Shown here: in pieces, positions 55,707 through 64,000 of the stretch
How positions within the stretch are numbered: position 1 is the stretch's first letter
How the letters are laid out: every line of letters starts with the position of its first letter
Assembly (NCBI GenBank): GCA_022842445.1
Contig: JALHPO010000001.1
Location: 1-64,000 of the forward strand
Reading direction: 5' to 3'
From: Nitrospira sp.
GTDB taxonomy: Bacteria; Nitrospirota; Nitrospiria; Nitrospirales; Nitrospiraceae
DNA: 64,000 nucleotides
The notes under the pieces: model-generated
Databases searched by the model: none
What the model was told of the DNA's origin: nothing
Seen by the model: only the letters and a program-made list of their open reading frames with translations
Made by a program: the position numbers and the translations under genes

Positions 55707-56962
55707 TTCACATCCTTGAAAAAGTCCAGAAACAGAGACGGCCATTGCGCGCCCGTGACAACGCCGATCGTCGCCAACACCGTGCCGATGACGATGGCAC
55801 TCAAGATGATCGCTTTCCCGATATCCTGCCCGCGGAGAGTGCCGATCTGAACCGGCTCTTTGGACAGATAGGCGCTGGCGGCGTACAGCTCTTCGCCGAT
55901 CAACGTGTAGTCGCACGTGGTCACGAAAAATGGAAGCTGGTGATCCGAATCCGTCCCCGCGATCTGAATGGCGCCGGTGCTCGCACCGGTTTCGGTCAGC
56001 AGCAGCGATTCAGCGAAGTAGGAACCCATAAAGAAATTTGCCGCCGGCTTCTTGCGAAGCATGATGCCATCGACCGCCGCCGTATAACTGAATTGATCGG
56101 AAGTGATAAAAAAGTTCGAGTCTTCCTTAAACAGATCGGGCTTGCCTGCCTCCAGGTAGGCCTGTTTTGTGATCTCCTGGCAGACGGCCATCGTGATCGG
56201 ATCTCGATGGGGCACCATCAGCTCAGTCTCATAGGCTGCGGTGCGCTTTGCGACCCGGCCGAGGATCACCGCCGCTGCGATCGTCGAGGGATCACTCATA
56301 TCGTGCGCACCGGTCAAATACAGAATCGGCTTACCCAACTCGGTCGAACGACCGATGGCCTCATCGACCGCGTCGAGACCGGGGATACGCCGCAGGAAGA
56401 TCTCATGCCGCTTGGCATGACTGATGGCATAGAACACGATCCCACCAAACGATAGGGCCAGGATCAGGTTATTGAGCTGGTTCCAATTGAACCAATTGGG
56501 GGCAGGAGTGGCCTGAACGAATGAACTCATGGCCCGGTCTTCCCCTTTGAGCAGAGCCACCGCGACCGTATAAGTCGTACCGTCTTTTATCTCGGCATCT
56601 TTTCCGTTCCGGATCACATATTGATGCCAGGTCTTCTCTGCCTCTCTCGTCCACCAGGTCGTTTTGACGTCCTTCACGAATCGAGTATCGGCTGGAAACT
56701 CCGCAACCACTTTCAGCAATGCAGGATCAACGCCCCCTCCCTCACCGAGCAAGATCTGATAGCGCGCATCGGGGCTATCCAAAACGCCGGGCGCCCAGAG
56801 GATGGTCAGACTCGCACCGCCATCATTCGGCGTATCGATCACGCGCACTCCGTCCGGAGCAGGCAACGTTGCTTGCGCCAATGCAGAAACGCCAAACCAG
56901 GTATACATGAGCGCGAACAGCAGAGCGCATGCAAACAGTGCCCCTCTGGCGCCTCTTTTCAC
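55703..56962 (-). CDS. FN3-containing membrane protein (DUF6754-like)
   Basis: About 419 residues. A signal peptide (LFACALLFALMYTWFGVSALAQA) is followed by a fibronectin type III-like domain (about residues 35-150, with APDGVRVIDTPNDGGASLTI and DGTTYTVAVALLKGEDRAMS). Next come a transmembrane helix (NLILALSFGGIVFYAIS) and a cytoplasmic-looking domain with PILYLTGAHDMSDPSTIAAAV. A final helix is IILSAIVIGTVLATIGVV. It resembles, from memory, proteins annotated DUF6754. The GTG at 56962 is preferred because further upstream codons derive from the intergenic repeat, but no good ribosome binding site is seen. It overlaps the next gene by four bases. Confidence 0.7.
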   Translation of the reverse strand: MKRGARGALFACALLFALMYTWFGVSALAQATLPAPDGVRVIDTPNDGGASLTILWAPGVLDSPDARYQILLGEGGGVDPALLKVVAEFPADTRFVKDVKTTWWTREAEKTWHQYVIRNGKDAEIKDGTTYTVAVALLKGEDRAMSSFVQATPAPNWFNWNQLNNLILALSFGGIVFYAISHAKRHEIFLRRIPGLDAVDEAIGRSTELGKPILYLTGAHDMSDPSTIAAAVILGRVAKRTAAYETELMVPHRDPITMAVCQEITKQAYLEAGKPDLFKEDSNFFITSDQFSYTAAVDGIMLRKKPAANFFMGSYFAESLLLTETGASTGAIQIAGTDSDHQLPFFVTTCDYTLIGEELYAASAYLSKEPVQIGTLRGQDIGKAIILSAIVIGTVLATIGVVTGAQWPSLFLDFFKDVK

Positions 56963-57110
56963 GTCTAACGTTTCACGTTTCACGTCTGCTTCACGCCTTT
57001 CACTCCCAATCCCCTCACCCCTTACGCCTCACCCCTCACGTCCCCTTCACCCCTTGCTCCTCACGTCTTCTCTGCACTCCTCACGCCTCCTCCCTTACCC
57101 CTCACCGCTC
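56963..57110. repeat. Pyrimidine-rich degenerate repeat (CCTCACGCC/CCTTACCCC words)
   Basis: A run of imperfect 7-9-base words such as TCACGTC, CCTTACG, CCTCACC and CCTCACG fills the whole gap between two genes of the MutL-type cluster. Confidence 0.7.
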
Positions 57111-58235
57111 CTACGTTCCTTCAATCACTTCAATATTTGTCCGTGGAATCACCGCGACCTGCCCATCAGAAAACCGTACCTCGAGCACCCGCACTTCACT
57201 CTCCGTGGGAATCTTCGTGAGATCCGGCGGCAAGGCCGACACTTCGCCAATCTTGCCGAACAAAGGGTCACGAATGATGCGGACCGGATCGCCCAACCGG
57301 ATTCCCGCTCGCTGTGGCTGCGTAATGGAACCAGTCTGTGTCCCTGTCCGAGGAATGATAATCTCGGGGCGAATGACGCCGGCTCTGATCTGCGTGGCGC
57401 CTGAGATCGACGCCTTGGCTCCGGCATGGGCAGAGAGCAGCGCAAAGGTCTTCTGAGCCATCGGGATCGTGCCGAACCCTTCGGTGAGGATCAACGTGAA
57501 TCCGACCTGTTCGGCTCCTGTGATAGCAACGCCCAAGTCGTAGCCTAAGAGCGCCCGCAGATCCTTATCATGGATGCCGCCGACCACAAGGCCCGCCACG
57601 CCGACTTCTTTTGCCTTCACCATCGTATCGGCCGGCAAGAATGATCCGCCGACCACAATTTTCCCCTTCATGTCCGGCTTCACATGAGCCGGGGTCAATG
57701 CCTCATCGGGAGCAGCCACGGCCATGACCAGCTCGCCGTAAGTCTCTCCACCGATGCCGAAGATCCCTTGGACCAGACTGCACAGACATTCGATCGTCAC
57801 GCCCTGCTGAGGATGGATCTCCACCACCGCTCCATCCACATAGCCGAGCAGTTCGAGGACGCGCGGTGGTTCCCGCAGTAGCACTTGCCCTGTCACAGTC
57901 GACACCGACTCGACCGTGCCGGTGATGGGCGAGCGAATTTCCGTTTTGAGCCATTTGAACAGCGGCTTGTTCTCCGCAAGAATGTCGTCCTTCTGAACGG
58001 CATCGCCGCCCTTCTTGATCAAATACTCCGTGATCTCATTGGGAGCGACACCCAGCTGGTTCGCAAGATTCAGCGGATAGACCTTGCCCGGCAACTCAGC
58101 TCGGGCCACCGGCTGATTTGATCGGACGCGGTCGCCGACCTTGACCAGCACCGTGCCAGGAAGCGGCAAAATCCGCCGCCTGCGAATGACGGTGGAGTCA
58201 GTAACAGTGAGGCCTGGTGTATAGGAATGAGCCAT
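57111..58235 (-). CDS. Barrel-sandwich-hybrid (biotinyl/lipoyl-like) protein with C-terminal KOW motif
   Basis: 374 residues, no signal peptide. The N-terminal 130 residues have the repeated strand pattern of a barrel-sandwich hybrid (VLVKVGDRVRSNQPVARAEL, IRSPITGTVESVSTVTGQVL), but the lysine motif for biotin or lipoate is not evident. A Gly-rich middle part (KGKIVVGGSFLPADTMVKAK, VAGLVVGGIHDKDLRALLG) follows, then a KOW-like segment (GDPVRIIRDPLFGKIGEV) and ends in IPRTNIEVIEG. The combination recalls the sandwich part of RnfC without its iron-sulfur motifs. It lies 89 bases after the MutL-type gene in the same direction. Function unknown. Confidence 0.7.
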   Translation of the reverse strand: MAHSYTPGLTVTDSTVIRRRRILPLPGTVLVKVGDRVRSNQPVARAELPGKVYPLNLANQLGVAPNEITEYLIKKGGDAVQKDDILAENKPLFKWLKTEIRSPITGTVESVSTVTGQVLLREPPRVLELLGYVDGAVVEIHPQQGVTIECLCSLVQGIFGIGGETYGELVMAVAAPDEALTPAHVKPDMKGKIVVGGSFLPADTMVKAKEVGVAGLVVGGIHDKDLRALLGYDLGVAITGAEQVGFTLILTEGFGTIPMAQKTFALLSAHAGAKASISGATQIRAGVIRPEIIIPRTGTQTGSITQPQRAGIRLGDPVRIIRDPLFGKIGEVSALPPDLTKIPTESEVRVLEVRFSDGQVAVIPRTNIEVIEGT

Positions 58236-58249
58236 AGTAAAGAGCTTAT

Positions 58250-58270
58250 GGCTAATGGCCGATGGCCGAT
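58250..58270. repeat. 7-base tandem repeat
   Basis: GGCTAAT, GGCCGAT, GGCCGAT in direct succession in the gap between the MutL-type and barrel-sandwich genes. Confidence 0.7.
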
Positions 58271-58324
58271 AGCCAGAGTCCGGAAATTATGAGTTTGAGA
58301 TTCTGCGATCCGATCTCTTTCATG

Positions 58325-60160
58325 CTATACGCCATTCGCTCCCGTCGGATATAATCCGACGGCGTTGAACCATTTCGTGAGCACCGCAACACGCGCCTGC
58401 TGATCGGTCGGAAATTGCAACGGACGGCCCCGCCCATCGAGCATCAAACCGACTACCCCACCCTGCACCTCTCGGGTGACCGCAACACCGGCACCTGCGC
58501 CGAGGTTCACCGATTTGGCCGGTCTCATGGTCACCGTTGCCTTTTTGCCAGACTCCAGCGGATAGAGCCGGAGATCGCCGAATTTCAGCTGGTCTGTCAC
58601 AGTCTTCCCGTCAGGAAACGCAATCTCATAGTCGGCACATCGCTCTCCGTCTTTTCCCTGCCCGATCGGCGCAGCACAGGTGCCGAGATACACCATGCAG
58701 TCGCGAACGAATACATCTGTGGCAGCCTTTTCATCGATCGTCGACAGGACGCCAAGATGCGGCATCATGAAGATGCTGTCGACAGAGAGCCTCGTGAACC
58801 CCAATGGTTCGTAGGCATCCACCATCATCACCATCGATTGGATCCGTCGCGGGGCATGGGAAAGAATGCCGCCGCTGCCGACGATCAGATCCAGCTTCAA
58901 CATATCGATCAGTGTCTTCCCGGACGTCTGCTGTTCGAAGACATCTGAAATCGTCCGCTCCTGTTGCACGCCTTTCAAGCCGGTCGCGAGCGACTTGTGG
59001 TGGATCAATGCCAGCCGTAACGCCTCGCGTGAGATGGCATGCTCGATTTGCAACTCATCGAGCGTCTGTGGAATGGTGGTCGGCCTGATCATCTTGTTCT
59101 TGATCCGGTTGCGCAGCGTCTGTTCATCGATCGTAAAGGGTACCCACCGCATGATGTTGGCCAGTCCTGCTTCGGCCAGGACATTGGAAATACTATAGGA
59201 CATGCCCAGGTTGGCGCTGACCGTTCGATTGAACACCCCTTCGAAGACCGAAAACACATCGGTCGTCGCTCCGCCGATATCCACGCCGATCAGATTCAAG
59301 TGTTCGCGCTTGGCAATCGTTTCCATAATCACGCCGACGGCTGCCGGCGTCGGCATGATCGGTGCGCCCGCCATCTCGATCAGTTTCCTGTAGCCGGGCG
59401 CCTGCTGCATCACGTGTTCGAGAAACAGATCGTGGATCTTGTTGCGGGCAGGCGAGAGATTCTCCCGCTCCAGGACCGGACGAATGTTGTCCGTCACCAC
59501 CAGGGCGGACTTCTCGCCCAGAATTTTGTTCACTTGCCCCTGTGCTTCCCTATTGCCGGCATAGATCAGCGGGAGTTTATAGGTCGCCCCGAAGCGCGGA
59601 CGAGGCTCTGCCGCCGCAATATACTCAGCCATTTCCACCACATGGGTGACTGCCCCGCCATCCGTGCCACCGGACATCAAAATCATATCGGGCCGCATCG
59701 TCCTGATGCGTTCGATCTTCTCGTGCGGCAGACGGCCATCATTCGAAGCCAGCACATCGATCACGATGGCTCCGGCGCCCAGAGCCGCACGCTGCGCACT
59801 CTCGCCCGTCATATTCTGCACCACACCTGTCACCATCATCTGCAAGCCGCCGCCCGCGCTGCTGGTAGAGATGTAGATATCGACGCCGGTCTTGGCATCC
59901 CGGCAAGGCGTGATGATCTTATCGCCGTCGAGAATCTTGCGCCCGGACAGTTCTTCGATTTCAGCAATGGCATTCAGCACGCCACGCGTCACATCTTCGA
60001 ACGGCGCTTCGACCGTCGTCGGCGCTTCACCACGATAGGTCTGGCGGTACTCGTCTCCGACCTTTTCGATGAGAATGGCTTTGGTTGTTGTACTGCCGCA
60101 GTCGGTGGCGACGATGACATTGAGCGGGGTGGCCGGCTTGCCTGGCTCCTGCGTGGCCAT
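58325..60160 (-). CDS. MutL-type (GlmL-like) ASKHA-fold ATPase
   Basis: 611 residues from the ATG at 60160; the frame continues upstream without support. Phosphate-binding motifs of the actin/Hsp70/hexokinase fold are clear: DCGSTTTKAILIE at residue 20 and GVDIGGATTDVFSV near 289. STSSAGGGLQMMVTG, ILMSGGTDGGAVTHV and DLIVGSGGILSHAP are typical of MutL/GlmL proteins encoded next to glutamate mutase, whose exact role (cofactor repair or assembly) is unsettled. No mutase genes are present here. Instead it heads a run of membrane-protein genes, so it may energise or assemble a membrane complex; that is inference. Confidence 0.85.
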   Translation of the reverse strand: MATQEPGKPATPLNVIVATDCGSTTTKAILIEKVGDEYRQTYRGEAPTTVEAPFEDVTRGVLNAIAEIEELSGRKILDGDKIITPCRDAKTGVDIYISTSSAGGGLQMMVTGVVQNMTGESAQRAALGAGAIVIDVLASNDGRLPHEKIERIRTMRPDMILMSGGTDGGAVTHVVEMAEYIAAAEPRPRFGATYKLPLIYAGNREAQGQVNKILGEKSALVVTDNIRPVLERENLSPARNKIHDLFLEHVMQQAPGYRKLIEMAGAPIMPTPAAVGVIMETIAKREHLNLIGVDIGGATTDVFSVFEGVFNRTVSANLGMSYSISNVLAEAGLANIMRWVPFTIDEQTLRNRIKNKMIRPTTIPQTLDELQIEHAISREALRLALIHHKSLATGLKGVQQERTISDVFEQQTSGKTLIDMLKLDLIVGSGGILSHAPRRIQSMVMMVDAYEPLGFTRLSVDSIFMMPHLGVLSTIDEKAATDVFVRDCMVYLGTCAAPIGQGKDGERCADYEIAFPDGKTVTDQLKFGDLRLYPLESGKKATVTMRPAKSVNLGAGAGVAVTREVQGGVVGLMLDGRGRPLQFPTDQQARVAVLTKWFNAVGLYPTGANGV

Positions 60161-60180
60161 CAGCAAGGTACCTGACCACG

Positions 60181-60201
60181 TATCTCGTATCTCGCATCCC
60201 G
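60181..60201. repeat. 7-base tandem repeat
   Basis: TATCTCG, TATCTCG, CATCCCG in succession just upstream of the MutL-type gene start. Confidence 0.65.
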
Positions 60202-60347
60202 TCGTTCGCAAGACATGTGCGAGAAAGGCGCGACATGCGCGACTCGGACAAATGAAGCTTCCGACCAGTCCCGCTTTTCTCGCCACTCCCGCGCGTCTGG
60301 CACAAAAAACGCGACACGCTTCACGCCATACTCTTCACGCGAGTGGC

Positions 60348-60728
60348 TCATCGCGCCGACGCTCCTTGTGGAGCGCGGGGAGCAGACTTGGCTTCGATGA
60401 TGGCGATCAGCCGGGGAATGGAATCACGGCGTTCGAGCAACCGGGCTACCTGCTCGACTTCCTTGACGTTGAAGGCGCACTCGATGATCGGGGTGAAAAA
60501 ATGCAGTGCCTGGCTTCCCAGAAAATTCATAGGCCCCATCGATTCCAGAAACACCGTCGCCGGCGCCGCCATGCCACGTTTCACAATGACATCAGCGACA
60601 CGCTCCATAAGTTCGACATCGTCAATAGAGAGGGGCTGAGATTCAGGTCGGACAGCGAAGGCATGACGGAAACCGGCTTGTAATTGAGCCAGCTTTTCAG
60701 CCACGCGAACCTTGGATGGCAATGACAT
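60348..60728 (-). CDS. Small soluble protein of unknown function, first gene of the MutL-type cluster
   Basis: 126 residues, no signal peptide or membrane helix. The middle (ELMERVADVIVKRGMAAPATVFLESMGPMNFLG, given here only in part: VADVIVKRGMAAPATVFLES) and FFTPIIECAFNVKEVEQVA suggest a short helical protein. I do not recognise a named family. It lies 187 bases before the MutL-type gene, same strand, so it may lead the same transcript. Confidence 0.65.
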   Translation of the reverse strand: MSLPSKVRVAEKLAQLQAGFRHAFAVRPESQPLSIDDVELMERVADVIVKRGMAAPATVFLESMGPMNFLGSQALHFFTPIIECAFNVKEVEQVARLLERRDSIPRLIAIIEAKSAPRAPQGASAR

Positions 60729-61166
60729 AAGTGCCTGTCAGACAAGGGAAACCACCAGCGAGCCGCATTATATGAAGGGGTCGGAGGAGAGTCAACGAAA
60801 ACGGGCCAAGGATGCCCTAGGCCTCGCTCACATGCCCCACGGAGTGATGGTTCTGACTTACAAGTGCGGGACGGTTAAATCCAGAACTGCGCGCATTGGC
60901 AGTTTTTCTCTCCACCCTCTCCCTGAGAGCAATGCGGCCTGGTCCTTAAGTGCGCGCACCTTTCTCACCCACCCAAGCCCTCGCGCGCCAAGACGCGCCT
61001 TCCCCTGATCGAGCACCGCCTACAAATGGTCCTTCCAAGCTCGCTCGCCTCCCCTCTCGCAAGGGCGGCCTGGTTGAATCCAGAACTGCGCGCATGGAAC
61101 GACCACGTCGTTCTCCACCAGTCAAACTATAAAATGATAGACGTGGGGGTTCCGCGAGCACCTGGA
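60729..61166. other. Intergenic region with repeated segments and a REP-like element
   Basis: No convincing gene. ATCCAGAACTGCGCGCAT occurs at 60889-60906 and again at 61078-61095, and GCGGCCTGGT also recurs near each copy. The second copy continues into a perfect hairpin GAACGAC-CAC-GTCGTTC at 61097-61113. A comparable element lies at 54020-54051. Confidence 0.6.
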
Positions 61167-61775
61167 TCAACCGGGCCGACCTTGTCCCATCTTACTCTCC
61201 GTCCCCTTCCACAGCCGCTCAATGTTCCCCTTATGCTTAATCACAATCAGTCCGGTCACAAGGAGTGAGAACAGAATGAAGGGACCGGTTGGTCGAGCCA
61301 GAGCAGCGATGATCGGAAAGAGACCGAATGCAGTCAACGCACCGCCGGAAGAATAGCGCGAGATGGCTACTGATCCGATCCATGCCAGCAGCAGCAACAG
61401 CCCGATCAGCGGCTCGACGCCAAGAACAGAACCAAGCGCTGTGGCCACGCCCTTGCCGCCTTTGAATTTGAGAAACGGCGAAAAGAGATGGCCGAGAAAC
61501 GGTGCAAGCGCGACGATCAGAATGGCCCATTCGTCTTGCAGCAACTGCGTTGCCGCAAAGCTCATCACCCACCCCTTCCCCATATCGCCGATCAGGGTGA
61601 GGATGCCTGCCGTCTTGCCGGACACACGCAGCACATTCGTGAAGCCGACATTCTTGCTGCCGACCGTGCGCGGATCGGGCAAACCCATCGCCTTGGAGAT
61701 TACGACGCCGAACGGCACCCCACCTAAGAGATACCCGATCAGTATGAGCAGGCCGGTGAACCCCGACAGATCCAT
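61167..61775 (-). CDS. plsY: Acyl-phosphate:glycerol-3-phosphate acyltransferase PlsY
   Basis: 202 residues from the ATG at 61775, chosen because GGAAGGA lies four bases upstream. About five to six helices. Conserved motifs are present: GSKNVGFTNVLR (near residue 40), GDMGKGW (near 63) and FLKFKGGKGVATALG (near 100). PlsY transfers an acyl group from acyl-phosphate to sn-glycerol 3-phosphate, the first step of phospholipid synthesis, at the inner membrane. It lies downstream of pgsA, another phospholipid gene, with a lipoprotein esterase between them. Confidence 0.93.
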   Translation of the reverse strand: MDLSGFTGLLILIGYLLGGVPFGVVISKAMGLPDPRTVGSKNVGFTNVLRVSGKTAGILTLIGDMGKGWVMSFAATQLLQDEWAILIVALAPFLGHLFSPFLKFKGGKGVATALGSVLGVEPLIGLLLLLAWIGSVAISRYSSGGALTAFGLFPIIAALARPTGPFILFSLLVTGLIVIKHKGNIERLWKGTESKMGQGRPG

Positions 61776-61822
61776 CGTATCCTTCCGCGCCGTCACTCTC
61801 GCACCGACAGAAGATCCAGGCG

Positions 61823-62689
61823 TTACTGAAACTTCTCCGGATGCACAAAAAACTCGATCATCACGCGATTGAGATTGGGCCAGTCCCGATGACTGCCGGC
61901 TCCCTCACAGTAGAGCGTCGCGCCCCCCGATCTACATCCTTGATATGCAGTACATCCGCCTTCCACCTTCTTGGTCTTCGTCGCATCGCATCCGTTGCAG
62001 GCAGCCCACCAGGCTGATGTTTGGGCGCCCCAGCCGGGAAAGAGACTGTCGGTCGCGCCGTGCATCACCATGACCGGGATAGGCGCCGGACACTGATAGG
62101 GCTCCAAGTCCTTGCCCGTCCATCCGGCAGCGGACGGCGCAATCGCAGCCGGCACTTTCTTCGTCTTATCAAGCAGGGCCAACGCCAATGACGCGGTGCC
62201 GCCATCCGAGTGGCCGGTCACGAATACCCTCTGCTCATCGATGCACCACTTCTTCGCCATCGAAGCGGGAATGGTTCCCAGCTGTTCGATTGCGGGAATC
62301 CCGAGCGGCCGATGATCGGCGTACACAATCACGAATCCAGAGGCAGTGGCCATCGAGGTAAGACCCGTCATACGCTCAGACGCCAGGCCACTCTGGCCGG
62401 CTGCAGCATAGACCATCAATAACGGATGTGCGATCGTCGCGTCATAATTCGATGGTGTGCGTACGTGATAGCGAAGACCTTCAGCGGAAGCTTCCCCGTC
62501 GCTTACACCGGCCTCGCCGATTCGCGCGCCCGCCTCACATCTGGCCGCCGCCGGAGCACTCGAATAGGCATAGGACTCTATTTTCGGAGGCGCGGCGTTC
62601 TCTGTGCAGGCAGAAAGATTGAGCAGAAGACTGAACGAGACGAAGACTTGAATGGAAAACGTGACAGTGCCCACAGCGGTGAGGTCGAA
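61823..62689 (-). CDS. Lipoprotein esterase of the PHB-depolymerase (LpqC-like) family
   Basis: About 288 residues. A hydrophobic leader ending in the lipobox-like LLNLSAC points to a lipoprotein. An alpha/beta-hydrolase fold follows: LLMVYAAAGQSGLASERMT, the nucleophile Ser in VFVTGHSDGGTASLALAL, an Asp candidate in MVMHGATDSLFPGWG and a His in GAGSHRDWPNLNRV. Eight cysteines in the C-terminal half suggest disulfides, as expected for an exported enzyme of the feruloyl esterase/PHB depolymerase group. The start is uncertain: a TTG at 62689 overlapping the pgsA end region gives a plausible signal peptide. Substrate unknown. Confidence 0.8.
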   Translation of the reverse strand, partial: FDLTAVGTVTFSIQVFVSFSLLLNLSACTENAAPPKIESYAYSSAPAAARCEAGARIGEAGVSDGEASAEGLRYHVRTPSNYDATIAHPLLMVYAAAGQSGLASERMTGLTSMATASGFVIVYADHRPLGIPAIEQLGTIPASMAKKWCIDEQRVFVTGHSDGGTASLALALLDKTKKVPAAIAPSAAGWTGKDLEPYQCPAPIPVMVMHGATDSLFPGWGAQTSAWWAACNGCDATKTKKVEGGCTAYQGCRSGGATLYCEGAGSHRDWPNLNRVMIEFFVHPEKFQ

Positions 62690-62700
62690 CCGGTGCGTTC

Positions 62701-63297
62701 TCAAAGACCCTTCGCAACCACCTGCTTCCAAAAGCTCCAGACATACTGCCCGCCGGAAATGTACCCCAGGACCAAAGACAGATACAGCGTCCCCGTGCCG
62801 GCCAGGTGCAGATTGCCGAGTTCCGCCAGGCCCGTCCCTTCCAGAATCAGCAGGACGATCGCAATGACTTGCAGCGCCATCTTGTACTTGCCCGTAACTT
62901 CCGCTGCGATGATCAGACGTTCCCCGGCGGCGATGGCGCGGATGCCGGTCACGGCCAGTTCCCGAGCAATAATGAGCAGCGCCACCACGGCGCTGACACG
63001 GTCGATGTTGACGAGGAGGATCAGCGCCGACAACACCAGGAGCTTATCCGCGAGCGGATCAAGCAACTTACCGAGCTTCGTCACCTGTCCGGTTCGGCGA
63101 GCGATGTATCCGTCCAGCAAATCCGTCACGGCGGCGACGGTAAATATGACGGCGGCGAGCAACGACCGATCCGGCGTCGGCGCAAGGAAGATCACGACGA
63201 AGACCGGAATCAAAAGGATCCGGACGAGCGTAAGAAAATTCGGCAGATTCAGCGAATCTTGCCCGATTTCTTTCCAGGTTTCCAAGACGCGATTCAT
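62701..63297 (-). CDS. pgsA: CDP-diacylglycerol--glycerol-3-phosphate 3-phosphatidyltransferase
   Basis: 198 residues with several membrane helices. The CDP-alcohol phosphotransferase signature is complete: Asp62-Gly63, Ala66-Arg67, Gly76, Asp80 and Asp84 ([10 protein letters not shown], then KLLDPLADK). It makes phosphatidylglycerol phosphate from CDP-diacylglycerol at the inner membrane. The ATG follows the stop of the upstream kdsD-like gene by two bases, so the pair is translationally coupled. Confidence 0.95.
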   Translation of the reverse strand: MNRVLETWKEIGQDSLNLPNFLTLVRILLIPVFVVIFLAPTPDRSLLAAVIFTVAAVTDLLDGYIARRTGQVTKLGKLLDPLADKLLVLSALILLVNIDRVSAVVALLIIARELAVTGIRAIAAGERLIIAAEVTGKYKMALQVIAIVLLILEGTGLAELGNLHLAGTGTLYLSLVLGYISGGQYVWSFWKQVVAKGL

Positions 63298-63299
63298 CG

Positions 63300-64000
63300 T
63301 CAGACAATCCCGTTCTTCAACAAGTCATGCAGATGAACCACGCCTCGGATTTCCCGATCGCCTTCGGTCACCACAAGCGTCGTGATCGAAAAGCGCTCCA
63401 TCATTTCCACCGCTTTGGCGGCCAAATCATCGGGTCCGATGGTTTTAGGATCCCGTGAGGCGAGCTCTCCGGCCGTCGCACTCACCAAATCCGTCCCGCG
63501 CTGGATAAACCGCCGCAAATCGCCGTCTGTAATCACGCCCAGCAACGCATCGCCCTGATCGACGACGATCGTCATACCCAGTTTCTTGGCCGTCATTTCG
63601 AGCATCGCTGCCATGCCCCCGACGGAATGCTGGACGATCGGAATTTCCGGTCCGGCATGCATCACATCCTTTACCTTCACCAGCAACCGGCGTCCCAGCG
63701 TGCCGCCCGGATGGAACCGCGCAAAGTCCTCTTCCTTGAATCCGCGCTTCTGCAACAAGGCCACCGCCAGCGCATCGCCGAGAGCCAGCGTGGCCGTGGT
63801 GCTCGCGGTGGGCGCCAGCCCCATCGGACAGGCCTCTTCCTCCACTGACACATCCAAGACGACATCGCAGTGTTTGCCCAGGGTGGAATCCATCCGTCCT
63901 GTGAGGCCGATCACCGGAATACTCATGCGCTCCACGTAGGGAAGCAATTGGAGCAACTCCTGAGTCTCGCCGCTGTTGGAAATTGCGATCAAGGCGTCGC
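63300..64000 (-). CDS. kdsD: Arabinose-5-phosphate isomerase (KdsD/KpsF), N-terminus cut by window edge
   Basis: About 233 codons are visible; the family is about 320-330 residues, so roughly the first 90 are missing. The visible part starts within the SIS sugar-isomerase domain ([16 protein letters not shown], then [20 protein letters not shown] and [12 protein letters not shown]). Two CBS domains follow ([59 protein letters not shown]). It converts ribulose 5-phosphate to arabinose 5-phosphate for KDO and lipopolysaccharide synthesis, in keeping with an outer membrane. The first ATG in the visible frame at 63992 is internal, not the start. Confidence 0.92.
   Translation of the reverse strand, partial: DALIAISNSGETQELLQLLPYVERMSIPVIGLTGRMDSTLGKHCDVVLDVSVEEEACPMGLAPTASTTATLALGDALAVALLQKRGFKEEDFARFHPGGTLGRRLLVKVKDVMHAGPEIPIVQHSVGGMAAMLEMTAKKLGMTIVVDQGDALLGVITDGDLRRFIQRGTDLVSATAGELASRDPKTIGPDDLAAKAVEMMERFSITTLVVTEGDREIRGVVHLHDLLKNGIV

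Overview
The window reads like a chromosomal piece of a moderately GC-rich, free-living Gram-negative bacterium. The gene set (lexA/imuB/dnaE2 mutagenesis cassette, a MutL-type ATPase membrane operon, a PilZ-like protein, OmpH) together with repeat-filled intergenic gaps suggests a Nitrospira-type (Nitrospirota) genome. That assignment is an inference, because no rRNA or other phylogenetic marker gene was compared.

Layout. (1) 1-4.3 kb, minus strand: an SOS mutagenesis operon, lexA-like repressor > imuB > dnaE2 (cut by the left edge), under a promoter/operator that makes the lexA mRNA look leaderless. (2) 4.6-16.2 kb: housekeeping and small accessory genes, including a Sel1-repeat protein, OmpH/Skp chaperone, rhodanese, radical SAM protein, serS next to tRNA-Ser(UGA), a PilZ-like protein, a duplicated small-protein module with a conserved leader, tRNA-Ser(GCU), an FKBP, an MFS transporter and a cyclophilin. 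(3) 16.3-50.7 kb, minus strand: two complete Tc-type (ABC) insecticidal-toxin loci in tandem, each ordered TcB-TcC fusion > TcA. The two fusions carry unrelated C-terminal payloads; one has an HExxH metallopeptidase motif and the other is unrecognised. (4) 51-60.7 kb, minus strand: a long co-directional cluster of a MutL-type ASKHA ATPase, a barrel-sandwich/KOW protein, an FN3 membrane protein, three more membrane proteins, a Memo-family protein and a TPR protein. Its gaps are filled with short-period repeats. (5) 61-64 kb, minus strand: phospholipid/envelope genes plsY, a lipoprotein esterase, pgsA and kdsD (cut by the right edge).

Most striking observation: the second Tc module (BC2-A2) is bounded on one side by a relic of the 3' end of the cyclophilin gene and on the other by a relic of the 3' end of the Memo-family gene. 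These are the two genes that border the whole Tc locus. In the cyclophilin relic's core all mismatches I could count are synonymous. This fits import of an allelic copy of the same locus from a related strain (Memo-BC-A-ppi) and its stacking next to the resident module, so that the site accumulates toxins with different payloads.

How the genes work together: TcA proteins should form the pentameric translocation channel, and the BC fusions should form the Rhs cocoon that holds the cleaved C-terminal payload. No phage-tail, lysis or secretion genes accompany them here, so release must depend on something outside the window.
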